Positions 42,287 through 51,680 of a stretch of 64,000 bases of DNA are shown here, piece by piece; the first letter of the stretch is position 1, and every line of letters starts with the position of its first letter. This DNA comes from Flavobacterium sp. K5-23. Its GTDB lineage: Bacteria; Bacteroidota; Bacteroidia; Flavobacteriales; Flavobacteriaceae. The DNA lies in assembly GCF_023278045.1 (NCBI RefSeq), contig NZ_CP056783.1, forward strand, positions 2,265,501 through 2,329,500, given 5' to 3'. Below the pieces are notes generated by a model that had not been told where the DNA came from, did no database searches, and saw only the letters and a program-made list of their open reading frames with translations. The position numbers and the translations under genes are program-made.

Positions 42287-43486
42287 TTATAGTACTCCAA
42301 TTTCCAGCATACAAGCCTTCATCATTTCGTATGTTCTTTCGATATTGTTGTCTAAACCTATAGAGAAACGAATTAATCCATCAGTTAATCCCATTTCTAC
42401 TTGTTCTTCCATAGGAATTTCGCTTGAAGTTGAACTTCCCGGAGCACTAAACAAAGTCTTGTAGAAACCTAAGCTTACCGCTAAGTAACCCAAATTACGT
42501 TTTTGCATCAATTCCATTAATTCATTGGCTTTCGCTAAAGAACCTGCATCGACAGTCATCATACCTCCAAAACCATATTCTGGATTTATCATTGAAGCAT
42601 ATAATTTATGACTTGGATGACTTGCTAAACCTGGGTAAACTGTTTTTAGTCCGTCCTTTTCAAAACGCTCTGCTAGATAAGCAGCATTATAACTGTGTTG
42701 TTTGATTCTAAGGTGTAGCGTACGTAAATTTTTCATCACACTTGCTGAACGCATACTGTCCATCGTAGGTCCTAATAACATACTGGCACCACTATTTACA
42801 TTTTTCAAGTCATTGATAAATTCTTGTGACGCACAAGTTACACCACCTACAGTATCACTACTTCCGTTGATGTATTTTGTTAAACTATGAATCACGATAT
42901 CAGCTCCCAATTTTATTGGAGTAACTGATAACGGTGAGAATGTATTATCAACAACCAATTTCAGATTGTGTTTTTTTGCTATTTTAGATAGACCAGCAAT
43001 ATCAGCCACTTCAAGCAATGGATTACTTACTGTTTCACAGTATAGCACTTTTGTGTCAGCCGTGATAGCAGCTTCCACTACGTCAAGTTTTGTGATGTCT
43101 ACAAAAGTTGTTTTTACACCTAATCTTGGTGCAAAATTTTTCAAGAAAGCATATGTTCCGCCGTAGATCGTTCTACTGGAAACAATATGATCACCTGCAC
43201 CACACAATTGTAGTAATGTAGGTGTGATAGCTCCCATACCAGATGCTGATACATTAGCAGTTTCTGTTCCTTCCATAGCAGCAAGTGCTTGGTCTAAATA
43301 TAAATTACTAGGAGAGGAGTGACGAGAATACAAGTAACAACCTTCCATATTTCCTTCAAAGGTATCAAACATCGTTTTTGCCGAAAGGAAAGTATAAGTT
43401 GATGAGTCTGAAATAGATGGGTTTACACCACCAAATTCACCAAAATACTGTAAGTCTTGAATATTGTCTGCGGGATTGAATTTCAT
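42287..43486 (-). CDS. Cys/Met-metabolism PLP enzyme (methionine gamma-lyase-like)
   Basis: 399 residues, full length for the family. The PLP-binding lysine is Lys204 in HSLTKYINGSSDTVGG; other family motifs are YSRHSSPS (53-60), ASGMGAI and VDNTFSPL (179-186). Such enzymes act on homocysteine, methionine or O-acyl-homoserine. At the position of the methionine gamma-lyase active-site cysteine (YGCT) this protein has glycine (YGGT, 108-111), as in sulfhydrylases and cystathionine enzymes, so a lyase label is uncertain. It is divergent from an Lrp-type regulator. Its 3' end exists a second time at 37588-37715. Confidence 0.88.
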   Translation of the reverse strand: MKFNPADNIQDLQYFGEFGGVNPSISDSSTYTFLSAKTMFDTFEGNMEGCYLYSRHSSPSNLYLDQALAAMEGTETANVSASGMGAITPTLLQLCGAGDHIVSSRTIYGGTYAFLKNFAPRLGVKTTFVDITKLDVVEAAITADTKVLYCETVSNPLLEVADIAGLSKIAKKHNLKLVVDNTFSPLSVTPIKLGADIVIHSLTKYINGSSDTVGGVTCASQEFINDLKNVNSGASMLLGPTMDSMRSASVMKNLRTLHLRIKQHSYNAAYLAERFEKDGLKTVYPGLASHPSHKLYASMINPEYGFGGMMTVDAGSLAKANELMELMQKRNLGYLAVSLGFYKTLFSAPGSSTSSEIPMEEQVEMGLTDGLIRFSIGLDNNIERTYEMMKACMLEIGVL

Positions 43487-43539
43487 TTTAATGTTGGTTT
43501 ATTGTTAGTTAATTATTTTATTGTCAAATCGTTTAATAT

Positions 43540-43552
43540 TGGCTTTAAGCCA
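43540..43552. promoter_or_regulatory. Palindromic operator candidate between PLP enzyme and Lrp genes
   Basis: TGGCTTTAAGCCA is a perfect 13-bp palindrome, 54 bp before the PLP-enzyme start in the divergent intergenic region. A binding site for the adjacent Lrp-type regulator is plausible. Confidence 0.4.
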
Positions 43553-43661
43553 GTATAAAATTTGGGTTGTTATAATTTCATAAGAATCTCTAATGAGATG
43601 TATTGTAAAGTAAGCGTATTTAGAGTTTATTGTCAATGATATGATTAAAACTCAGTTTATT

Positions 43662-43669
43662 TATCTTTG
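43662..43669 (+). promoter_or_regulatory. Probable -7 box for the Lrp-type gene
   Basis: TATCTTTG fits TAnnTTTG and lies 72 bp before the ATG. A TTG at 43630-43632 is too far away (29 bp) to be a standard -33 element. Confidence 0.4.
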
Positions 43670-43741
43670 ATATCATAATTATGTAGATTTTTTATCTATT
43701 TTTATCAAAATTTTAATGCTTTCGCCAAAAAAACGACTATT

Positions 43742-44200
43742 ATGACCTTAGATGCCATCGATAAAAAACTGTTATTATTATTACAAACCGATAGTAAGAA
43801 AACCACAAAAGAACTTTCTTTAAAGTTAAATCTTTCGGTTACTGCAGTTTATGAACGTGTTAAAAAGTTGGAACGAGAAGGGATTATTGATAAATATGTA
43901 GTGTTGCTCAACAAATCAAAAGTAGAGAAAGGGTTTGTGGTTTTCTGTCATTTAAAACTGATTCAGCACACTAGAGAATTTTTGACCAATTTTGAAAGCG
44001 AGGTAGTCAAGCTAAAAGAAGTTTTAGAATGCCACCACGTAAGCGGTGATTATGATTATATCCTGAAGATTGTGGTAAAAGATATGGAGGCTTATAGAGA
44101 ATTCCTGGTTACTAAATTGACCACCTTACAACACATTGGAAGTACTCAAAGTACCTTTATGATTAATGAAGTTAAAAACACTACAGTTCTGGAAGTATAG
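43742..44200 (+). CDS. Lrp/AsnC-family transcription regulator
   Basis: 152 residues. An N-terminal winged helix-turn-helix (about 3-60: AIDKKLLLLLQTDSKKTTKELSLKLNLSVTAVYERVKKLEREGII) is joined to a C-terminal RAM/ligand-binding domain (ECHHVSGDYDYILKIVVKDMEAYREFL). Proteins of this family sense amino acids and usually regulate a neighbouring gene; here the divergent PLP enzyme of methionine/cysteine metabolism is the obvious target. Full length. Confidence 0.93.
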   Translation: MTLDAIDKKLLLLLQTDSKKTTKELSLKLNLSVTAVYERVKKLEREGIIDKYVVLLNKSKVEKGFVVFCHLKLIQHTREFLTNFESEVVKLKEVLECHHVSGDYDYILKIVVKDMEAYREFLVTKLTTLQHIGSTQSTFMINEVKNTTVLEV

Positions 44201-44305
44201 AAAAAATTGACATAAATGCTAAAATTGCAGGTAGAGTATGTATAGCATAGCGAAATTCGTAACAAAAAAACCTGAACTTTAAACTTTAAACAAAACTTAA
44301 TTCCT

Positions 44306-44313
44306 TAATTTTG
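44306..44313 (+). promoter_or_regulatory. Probable -7 box for lpdA
   Basis: TAATTTTG fits TAnnTTTG and lies 35 bp before the ATG. No TTG at the right distance upstream. Confidence 0.4.
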
Positions 44314-44348
44314 TGCTTCGAAAATAATATACACATAAAAAATATACT

Positions 44349-45752
44349 ATGAGTTCATTTGACGTAGTCATTATTGGTTCAGGACCAGGAGGATATGTAT
44401 CAGCTATTCGTTGTGCACAACTGGGTTTCAAAACAGCAATTATCGAAAAATATTCAACTCTAGGAGGAACATGTCTTAATGTAGGATGTATTCCATCTAA
44501 AGCATTGTTGTCCTCTTCTCACCATTTTGCTGAAATTAAACATTTTGCTGATCACGGAATTGAAGTTACTGGTGAAGTAAAAGTTAACTTAGAGAAAATG
44601 ATTGCTCGTAAGAAAGCAGTTGTGGATCAAACTTCAGGTGGAATCAATTACTTAATGGATAAAAATAAAGTAACTGTTTTCAATGGTTTAGGTTCGTTTG
44701 TAGATGCAACTCACGTTGCTATTGCAAAAGAAGATGGAACAACTGAAACTATTGAAGGTAAAAATATCATTATTGCAACAGGTTCTAAGCCTTCTTCATT
44801 GCCTTTTATCAAAATTGACAAAGACAGAATTATCACTTCAACTGAAGCATTAAGCTTGAAAGAAGTGCCTAAGCACCTTGTTATTATTGGTGGAGGTGTA
44901 ATTGGAATTGAATTAGGACAAGTATATCTACGTTTAGGTGCGCAAGTATCTGTAGTGGAATTTATGGATCGTATCATTCCTGGAATGGACAGTTCATTGT
45001 CTAAAGAATTGACTAAAGTATTGAAGAAACAAGGAATGAAATTCTATGTTTCTCATAAAGTACAGTCGGTTGAAAGAAACGGAGATGCAGTTACAGTTCA
45101 GGCTGAAAACGCAAAAGGAGAAACAATCACTCTTGAAGGAGATTATGCATTAGTTTCTGTAGGGCGTCGTCCATACACTGACGGATTGAATGCAGATAAA
45201 GCTGGAGTAAAAATATCTGATAGAGGACAAGTAGAAGTAAACGATCATTTGCAAACTTCGGCTTCTAATATTTATGCAATTGGCGATGTAGTTCGTGGAG
45301 CAATGTTAGCACACAAAGCGGAAGAAGAAGGAACTATGGTTGCTGAAATCTTAGCGGGACAAAAACCACATATCGATTATAACTTGATTCCTGGAGTTGT
45401 TTATACTTGGCCAGAAGTGGCTGCAGTAGGGCAAACAGAAGAGCAATTAAAAGCTTCTGGAACAGAATATAAAGTGGGAAGTTTTCCTTTCAAAGCTTTA
45501 GGTCGTGCTAGAGCAAGTGGAGATTTAGATGGTTTTGTAAAAATCCTTGCTGACGCAAAAACCGATGAGGTTCTTGGAGTTCATATGATTGGAGCCAGAA
45601 CTGCGGATTTAATTGCTGAAGCAGTTGTTGCAATGGAATTCAAAGCATCTGCTGAAGATATTTCTAGAATGTCACACGCACATCCTACATTTGCGGAAGC
45701 GATAAAAGAAGCGGCATTAGCAGCTACTGACAATAGAGCATTACACGTATAG
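44349..45752 (+). CDS. lpdA: Dihydrolipoyl dehydrogenase (E3)
   Basis: 467 residues. FAD-binding GSGPGGYVSAI (11-21), redox-active disulfide GGTCLNVGCIPSK (Cys42, Cys47), NAD-binding IGGGVIGIELG, second FAD motif YAIGDVV, and the C-terminal catalytic HAHPTFAEA. It reoxidises lipoamide in pyruvate, 2-oxoglutarate and branched-chain dehydrogenase complexes and in glycine cleavage. It stands alone here without E1 or E2 genes, as is common in Bacteroidota. A strong terminator follows. Confidence 0.96.
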   Translation: MSSFDVVIIGSGPGGYVSAIRCAQLGFKTAIIEKYSTLGGTCLNVGCIPSKALLSSSHHFAEIKHFADHGIEVTGEVKVNLEKMIARKKAVVDQTSGGINYLMDKNKVTVFNGLGSFVDATHVAIAKEDGTTETIEGKNIIIATGSKPSSLPFIKIDKDRIITSTEALSLKEVPKHLVIIGGGVIGIELGQVYLRLGAQVSVVEFMDRIIPGMDSSLSKELTKVLKKQGMKFYVSHKVQSVERNGDAVTVQAENAKGETITLEGDYALVSVGRRPYTDGLNADKAGVKISDRGQVEVNDHLQTSASNIYAIGDVVRGAMLAHKAEEEGTMVAEILAGQKPHIDYNLIPGVVYTWPEVAAVGQTEEQLKASGTEYKVGSFPFKALGRARASGDLDGFVKILADAKTDEVLGVHMIGARTADLIAEAVVAMEFKASAEDISRMSHAHPTFAEAIKEAALAATDNRALHV

Positions 45753-45773
45753 TTAAATATACTTTATTATAAT

Positions 45774-45813
45774 AAAACAGAAACCCGTTCAATTTGAACG
45801 GGTTTCTGTTTTT
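45774..45813. terminator. Bidirectional terminator between lpdA and the DoxX-like gene
   Basis: A near-perfect 17-19-bp stem (AAACAGAAACCCGTTCA / TGAACGGGTTTCTGTTT) with A and T flanks lies between converging genes. Confidence 0.9.
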
Positions 45814-45826
45814 ATAAAACATTTGA

Positions 45827-46204
45827 TTATTCTGCTTTGAAAAGACCTTTGTAGTTTTCCCAATGAGTGAAGATTAAAAAGATATTACCTACGAATACAA
45901 ATATGGCAATAGGTAGGTTGTCTGGTGTCAAGAAATAGTTAATCAATAAAATATTCAAAGTAACCGGAAAAATCATAAGATTCGCTAAAGTCATGTATTT
46001 TCCAGTGACAAAGGAAAGACCACATAGTAACTCAATTGCTTTTGCTAACGGTAGCAAATAAGTAGAAGCTACTAAGCCAACTTGAAATGCCTTGAATTCT
46101 CCTGTTGTTGCTGGTTCTGGCGCTAGGTGAAAGAAATAACTAACGGAAGTATAAAGAAACAAAAGACCAAGCATGGTTCGGATAATGAGGGTTGCGATTT
46201 TCAT
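45827..46204 (-). CDS. DoxX-like membrane protein
   Basis: 125 residues with four helices (about 5-22, 43-66, 70-92, 98-115). Start MKIATLIIRTMLGLLFLYTSVSYFF and the PLAKAIELLCGLSFVTGKY segment are typical of DoxX-type proteins. Members range from quinol oxidase subunits to components of oxidative-stress complexes; nothing here narrows the role. It is monocistronic and converges on lpdA. Confidence 0.8.
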   Translation of the reverse strand: MKIATLIIRTMLGLLFLYTSVSYFFHLAPEPATTGEFKAFQVGLVASTYLLPLAKAIELLCGLSFVTGKYMTLANLMIFPVTLNILLINYFLTPDNLPIAIFVFVGNIFLIFTHWENYKGLFKAE

Positions 46205-46635
46205 AGTATAATAGGATTATTGGTTAAATGATTAAAATGAATTATTATGGAATTTCACGTTAACTCTGGCAATAAATTCTCGTAGCTTTTTTTAAATTGG
46301 CAAAACGAGGTGTGTAAATCCATCTACATTCTTGTGGTTTTATTTAAAAAACGACACCTTTCTTCACTTACTTTTTACTAGTTCTTCTACTTTTTCTCTA
46401 CTTCTACATTAATTCCCAGTATCACTTCAGTGTGTATTTTATATTTATTTTTTGGTAAAGCCTTTAAAACGTTCTCCATTTTATAAAAATGCTCATACGT
46501 TTTTTCTTAATGTATTTATATTTCCAGTTTTATTTCAATTCGATTAAGACTGTTAAACTCAATACCTTATTGTAAATTTACAAAAAAAATAGACTAATTT
46601 TCTGATATTCGAATATTTAAGGTTTTTTTTTATCG
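46205..46635. other. Intergenic region without recognised elements
   Basis: About 430 bp between divergent genes. Pyrimidine-rich and AT-rich, with no ORF of note, no strong hairpin and no repeat seen elsewhere in the window. Confidence 0.4.
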
Positions 46636-46643
46636 TAATTTTG
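46636..46643 (+). promoter_or_regulatory. Probable -7 box for pabB
   Basis: TAATTTTG fits TAnnTTTG. It overlaps the first possible TTG start (46641), which argues for a downstream start for pabB. Confidence 0.35.
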
Positions 46644-47951
46644 AATTTTAAAGAAACTTTATTTTTGAGAACTTCCGTTTACAAGCAAATTTCAGAGCCA
46701 AAATTGTTTAAAGACCAGCTATTATATTGGTCACAACAGTACCGTGAAATTATTTTTTTGGATAGTAATGATTACCCGCAGGAATATTCAAATTACGATT
46801 GTATTCTAGCCGTAGATGCTTTTACTTCTATAAAAACCGACTACCATAATGCATTTGAAGACTTAAAACAATACCAGCAAATTACTAAAGATTGGCTTTT
46901 TGGTTATTTGGCTTATGATTTGAAAAATGATTTAGAAGTTTTGAATTCCAATAATTTTGACGGACTGTATTTTCCTGATTTATTTTTCTTTCAACCCAAA
47001 AAAATATTATTATTAAAAGGGAACCAACTCGAAATTCAGTATCTCAATATGTGTGATGATGAATTAGAAGAGGATTTTGAGGATATTCTAAAGCAAAAAA
47101 CAAATTCTGACTTTCAACAATCTTCCATTGCTATAAAGAATAGAATTTCAAAGGAGCTTTATCTTGATAAAGTGACTAAAATGCTAGATCACATTCATCG
47201 TGGGGATATTTATGAGGCAAATTTTTGTATGGAATTTTATGCCGAGGATACAATCATCAATCCATTGGATAAGTTTCTTAAGCTCAATGAAATTTCAAGA
47301 CCTCCTTTTGCAGTATTTTTAAAAAATAATAAACATTTTTTACTTTCTGCAACACCGGAGCGTTATCTAAAAAAAGAAGGTGAATTATTGATTTCACAAC
47401 CTATTAAAGGAACTGCAAAACGATTTGAGGATGCAATTGAAGATGAAGAAGCTAAGAAATTATTGGCTTCAGACCCAAAAGAACGTGCCGAAAACATAAT
47501 GATTACTGATTTAGTCAGGAATGACTTGTCCCGTATTGCACAAAAAGGGTCGGTTACAGTATCTGAGCTATGCGGAATTTATTCTTTTATGCAGGTGCAT
47601 CAAATGATTTCTACCATAACAGCAAAATTAGATACCCAATATTCAGTTACAGATGTTTTAAGATCCACTTTTCCAATGGGAAGTATGACCGGTGCTCCTA
47701 AAATATCGGCAATGAAAATCATTGAAGAACTGGAAGAAACAAAACGTGGCTTGTACAGTGGGGCAGTGGGCTACTTTACTCCTAATGGTGATTTTGATTT
47801 TAATGTCGTTATCCGTAGTATATTGTATAATGAAGAGAATAAGTATGTTTCGTTTTCAGTAGGAAGTGCCATAACGGCTCAATCTATTCCTGAAAAGGAA
47901 TATGAAGAATGTTTGCTTAAAGCAAAAGCAATGCAAGTCGTTTTGAGTTAA
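46641..47951 (+). CDS. pabB: Aminodeoxychorismate synthase component I
   Basis: 436 residues from a TTG at 46641; a second in-frame TTG at 46665 (MRTSVYKQ...) is perhaps the true start because a -7 box overlaps the first. Chorismate-binding domain (about 165-430) with PIKGTAKR (the PabB form; anthranilate synthase has PIAGT), DPKERAENIMITDLVRNDLSRI, STFPMGSMTGAPKISAM and SGAVGYF. It makes 4-amino-4-deoxychorismate for folate. The partner glutamine amidotransferase is not adjacent. It begins a run with tilS and dsbD. Confidence 0.92.
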   Translation: MNFKETLFLRTSVYKQISEPKLFKDQLLYWSQQYREIIFLDSNDYPQEYSNYDCILAVDAFTSIKTDYHNAFEDLKQYQQITKDWLFGYLAYDLKNDLEVLNSNNFDGLYFPDLFFFQPKKILLLKGNQLEIQYLNMCDDELEEDFEDILKQKTNSDFQQSSIAIKNRISKELYLDKVTKMLDHIHRGDIYEANFCMEFYAEDTIINPLDKFLKLNEISRPPFAVFLKNNKHFLLSATPERYLKKEGELLISQPIKGTAKRFEDAIEDEEAKKLLASDPKERAENIMITDLVRNDLSRIAQKGSVTVSELCGIYSFMQVHQMISTITAKLDTQYSVTDVLRSTFPMGSMTGAPKISAMKIIEELEETKRGLYSGAVGYFTPNGDFDFNVVIRSILYNEENKYVSFSVGSAITAQSIPEKEYEECLLKAKAMQVVLS

Positions 47952-47998
47952 TTTGAATTCATAATTCGATATTAAATTTTAATCTTTATTTTTGAAGG

Positions 47999-49321
47999 AT
48001 GCAAACTAAATTCGAAAATCATATTTCCAATAATTTTTCGTTTCTAAATGGAAAAAAACTCCTTTTAGCGACTAGCGGTGGCCTTGACAGTATGGTTATG
48101 GTGCACTTGTTCCAGAGTTTGAATTGCGAAATGGCGCTTGCCCATTGTAATTTTCAACTTCGTGGGCTGGAGAGTTTTGGGGATCAGAATTTTGTTCAGG
48201 AATATGCTGAAACAAATGACATTCCGCTTTTTGTTACCCAATTTGATACTCAGGCTTTCGCCAATGATTATAAACTTTCCACCCAAGTTGCCGCACGTGA
48301 TTTACGATACAACTGGTTTTACGAGCTTCTTGAAACTGAAAATTATGATTATGTACTCACAGCACATCACGCAGATGACAATATCGAAACCTTTCTTATT
48401 AATTTAAGTCGGGGAACTGGTTTAGAAGGATTGCTTGGAATTCCTGAACAAAATGATAAAATCATCCGACCCTTATTGCCTTTTTCTCGTTATGATATTG
48501 CAAATTATGCTGAGGAGAATAATATAGAGTGGAGAGAAGACAGCAGTAACGCCTCCGATAAATATTTACGAAATAAAATTCGGCACGACTTAGTTCCTTT
48601 ATTAAAAGAACTCAATCCGCAGTTTATAGATTCTTTCCAGAAAACCCAATCGTACCTTCAGGAATCTCAAGCTATGGTAGAGGATGCCTCAATTATGGTG
48701 TATCAGCAGGTAGCAAAACAAGAAGGGGAAGCAATTTATTTTGACCTAAATCAATTGATAAGATTGCCTAATTATGAATCTTATTTATACCAATGGTTGA
48801 AGGAATTTGGTTTTTCAGCTTGGGATGATATTTATAATTTGGTCGAAAGTCAGTCTGGCAAGCAAGTGTTTTCGGCAGAATTCAGATTACTGAAAGACAG
48901 AGAATTCATAATCTTGAGCCCGATAAATTTTGAAGAGGAGCAATCGGAATATTTTATTGAAAAAGAAGTTACAGAAGTTAATATTCCCTTAAAACTTATA
49001 TTAAGTAAGGTATCTGACATTTCATTAACTGCAAATACAACTATATTTGTCGATGAAGATAAGTTGGAATTTCCATTAGTTTTGCGTCGCTGGAATGAAG
49101 GTGATTATTTTCAACCTTTTGGAATGGAAGGAAAATCTAAAAAACTGAGCAAACTTTTCAAAGATGAGAAATTATCTCTATTAGAAAAAGAAAACGTTTG
49201 GATTTTATGTTCCAATAATACAATTGTTTGGGTAGTTGGGCTCAGACAGGATAACCGATTTAGAATAGAAAACACAACAAAAAACACAACAAAAAACATA
49301 TTAAAAATACAATTAGAATAA
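47999..49321 (+). CDS. tilS: tRNA(Ile)-lysidine synthase
   Basis: 440 residues. PP-loop SGGLDS (26-31), then the family motifs ALAHCNFQLRGLES, TAHHADDNIETFLINLSRGTGLEGL and WREDSSNASDKYLRNKIRHDLVP, followed by the middle and C-terminal domains (LRRWNEGDYFQPFGMEGKSKKLSKLFKD). It converts the wobble cytidine of tRNA-Ile(CAU) to lysidine, an essential step. Starts 47 nt after pabB; its TAA overlaps the dsbD ATG by one base. Confidence 0.95.
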   Translation: MQTKFENHISNNFSFLNGKKLLLATSGGLDSMVMVHLFQSLNCEMALAHCNFQLRGLESFGDQNFVQEYAETNDIPLFVTQFDTQAFANDYKLSTQVAARDLRYNWFYELLETENYDYVLTAHHADDNIETFLINLSRGTGLEGLLGIPEQNDKIIRPLLPFSRYDIANYAEENNIEWREDSSNASDKYLRNKIRHDLVPLLKELNPQFIDSFQKTQSYLQESQAMVEDASIMVYQQVAKQEGEAIYFDLNQLIRLPNYESYLYQWLKEFGFSAWDDIYNLVESQSGKQVFSAEFRLLKDREFIILSPINFEEEQSEYFIEKEVTEVNIPLKLILSKVSDISLTANTTIFVDEDKLEFPLVLRRWNEGDYFQPFGMEGKSKKLSKLFKDEKLSLLEKENVWILCSNNTIVWVVGLRQDNRFRIENTTKNTTKNILKIQLE

Positions 49322-51372
49322 TGAAGAAGTTTATTTTTTTACTACTCGCTTTTTTGGCTTTTGCCAATGTCAACTCTCAAATACTTGATCCTGCCAAATG
49401 GACTACCAAGATTGAAAAAAAATCAGACAATACGTATATCCTAGTTTTTGATGCCGTTATAGAAAAGGATTGGCATTTGTATTCGCAGTTCACTCCTGAC
49501 GGAGGGCCATTAGCCTTAGAGGTTGTTTTTAAAAATCAAAAAGGAAATTTCACTCTTAATGGTAAAGCCAAAGAGAGTAAAACGAGAACAGCTTACAATG
49601 ATATTTTTGAGGTAAACGAAACGTTTTTTGAAAAAAAGGCTCAAATACGTCAGGAAATTACAATTACAAACCCAGCAATTTCAAAAGTTGAGGTGGAGTT
49701 GAACTATCAGGTTTGTAAAGAAGTTTGTATCAATGTGGAGAAAAAAATCACTTTCTCTATTCCTGCATTTAAAACTCTAAGCACTGCTCCAGTGGTTAAA
49801 GTTGAAACAGAAACCGCAATTGCTGAAGTAGAAGGAAAAACAGACACAACAAAAGTTGACGCTCTAGTTCCTACTTTAGGTGTTAGTCAAGGATTAGTTA
49901 CTGCTGATGATAAAGAAGTTGCTGTTGAGGCTTCAACAGAAGGTTCGCAAAGAGGATTGTGGTCTATCTTTTTTATTGCTTTTCTATCTGGATTTGCAGC
50001 CTTACTTACGCCATGTGTGTTTCCTATGATTCCTATGACTGTGAGCTTTTTTACAAAGCAAAGCAAAAATAAAGCAAAGGGAATTAGAAACGCTTTCATA
50101 TACGGAATTTCGATTATTGTTATCTATGTAATGCTAGGATTTATAGTTACTTGGGTTTTTGGTGCAGGTGCCTTGAATGCTTTATCTACGAATGTTTGGT
50201 TTAATATTATATTCTTCATTTTATTAGTGGTTTTTGCTGCTTCATTTCTGGGAGCATTCGAAATTATGTTGCCTAATTCTTGGGCAAATAAAGTAGACAA
50301 TCAAGCGGATAAAGGTGGAATTATAGGGATATTGTTTATGGCTTTGGCTTTGGCAATCGTCTCTTTCTCTTGCACAGGACCTATTGTAGGGACATTATTA
50401 GTGGAAGCAGCTTCCAAAGGAGGAATCGCGCCAGTTATTGGAATGCTTGGTTTTTCATTGGCTCTAGCCTTACCATTTATGTTATTTGCCATGTTCCCGG
50501 GATGGTTGCATTCTTTGCCAAGATCTGGTGGATGGTTGAATACCGTGAAAGTGGTTTTAGGATTTCTTGAACTGGCTTTGGCTTTTAAATTTTTATCGAA
50601 TGCCGATTTAGTATTGCAATTGCATTTATTAGAAAGAGAAGTATTCTTAGCTATATGGATTGCTATTTTTGGAACTTTGGCTCTTTATTTATTCGGGAAA
50701 ATTACTTTGCCTCATGACAGTCCAATGTCTCATATATCTGTGGGACGTTTAATGATGGGACTATTGGTTTTAACCTTTACAATATATTTAATTCCTGGTC
50801 TTTGGGGAGCGCCTTTGAAAATAATCAGTGCTTTTCCACCTCCTATGGAGTACAGTGAAAGTCCTTATGGCGTGGGAGGTTCTCGTGGAAATACTGTAGC
50901 TGCAGTCTTACCTGATGGTGCTAAAAGTGGTCCTCATGGGATTGTGGTTTTTGATGATTATGAGAAAGGATTAGCTTATGCTAAAACAGTAAACAAGCCA
51001 ATTATGCTGGATTTCACTGGCCATGCTTGTGTGAATTGTCGAAAAATGGAAAATAATGTTTGGTCAGAAGCCAATATATTACCCATATTAAATAACGAAG
51101 TAGTACTTATTTCTTTATATGTTGATGATAAAAGAGAATTGCCTAAGAGCGAACAGTTTGTGTCTAAAATTACGGGTTCTGAAATTGAAACAGTAGGGGA
51201 TAAGTGGACTGAATTTATGATATCAAAATACAAAACAAATACTCAGCCGTTGTATGTAATTACAGACTTAGAAGGAAATAACCTTAATGAAACTAAACCA
51301 ACAATTAGTTATGTAGGTGTTCAAGAATACGAGTCTTGGTTGAAAGAGGGAGTTTCTAAATTCAAAAAATAA
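49321..51372 (+). CDS. dsbD: Thiol:disulfide interchange protein DsbD
   Basis: 683 residues. Signal peptide (about 1-19); N-terminal periplasmic domain with its cysteine pair Cys132/Cys136 (YQVCKEVCINV); membrane domain (about 212-500, eight helices) with Cys232 in TPCVFPM and Cys351 in SCTGPIVG; C-terminal thioredoxin-like domain with Cys570/Cys573 (HACVNCRKM). All three cysteine pairs needed to carry electrons from cytoplasmic thioredoxin to periplasmic partners are present. It overlaps tilS by one base. Confidence 0.94.
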   Translation: MKKFIFLLLAFLAFANVNSQILDPAKWTTKIEKKSDNTYILVFDAVIEKDWHLYSQFTPDGGPLALEVVFKNQKGNFTLNGKAKESKTRTAYNDIFEVNETFFEKKAQIRQEITITNPAISKVEVELNYQVCKEVCINVEKKITFSIPAFKTLSTAPVVKVETETAIAEVEGKTDTTKVDALVPTLGVSQGLVTADDKEVAVEASTEGSQRGLWSIFFIAFLSGFAALLTPCVFPMIPMTVSFFTKQSKNKAKGIRNAFIYGISIIVIYVMLGFIVTWVFGAGALNALSTNVWFNIIFFILLVVFAASFLGAFEIMLPNSWANKVDNQADKGGIIGILFMALALAIVSFSCTGPIVGTLLVEAASKGGIAPVIGMLGFSLALALPFMLFAMFPGWLHSLPRSGGWLNTVKVVLGFLELALAFKFLSNADLVLQLHLLEREVFLAIWIAIFGTLALYLFGKITLPHDSPMSHISVGRLMMGLLVLTFTIYLIPGLWGAPLKIISAFPPPMEYSESPYGVGGSRGNTVAAVLPDGAKSGPHGIVVFDDYEKGLAYAKTVNKPIMLDFTGHACVNCRKMENNVWSEANILPILNNEVVLISLYVDDKRELPKSEQFVSKITGSEIETVGDKWTEFMISKYKTNTQPLYVITDLEGNNLNETKPTISYVGVQEYESWLKEGVSKFKK

Positions 51373-51421
51373 GATTTCTTTTTTGTATGTTTTAAAAACG
51401 TATTAAGAAATCTCAAAAACT

Positions 51422-51452
51422 ATCCTGTTCCTTTTTGGACAGGATTTTTTTT
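51422..51452 (+). terminator. Terminator after dsbD
   Basis: ATCCTGT / ACAGGAT stem, loop of ten, then a run of eight T, 50 nt after the stop. Confidence 0.85.
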
Positions 51453-51623
51453 GTTTTACTTCGAATGATTTTATCAATGAAAAAAGTGGGCATTATTAGT
51501 TTGAACTAGAATTGTAAGTGTCAGATTAGCTCAGTTAATATGTTACATGATATAAGTATTGATTGTTTATTGCTGGCTTTTTTTAATGTGCTCAATCCTA
51601 TTTTAAGTTTTCGATATAATGCC

Positions 51624-51656
51624 AAAAAAAACACCCTGAAAAATAATTTCAGGGCG
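51624..51656 (-). terminator. Terminator after amt
   Basis: CCCTGAAAT-type stem (CCCTGAAA / TTTCAGGG) with a short loop, followed on the minus strand by eight T. Confidence 0.85.
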
Positions 51657-51680
51657 TTTAAGGGTATTGATGTTAATTGT

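Larger units (their letters stand above)
51373..51680. other. Convergent intergenic region with two terminators
   Basis: The gap between dsbD and amt contains one terminator for each gene and no other recognisable element. Confidence 0.5.
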
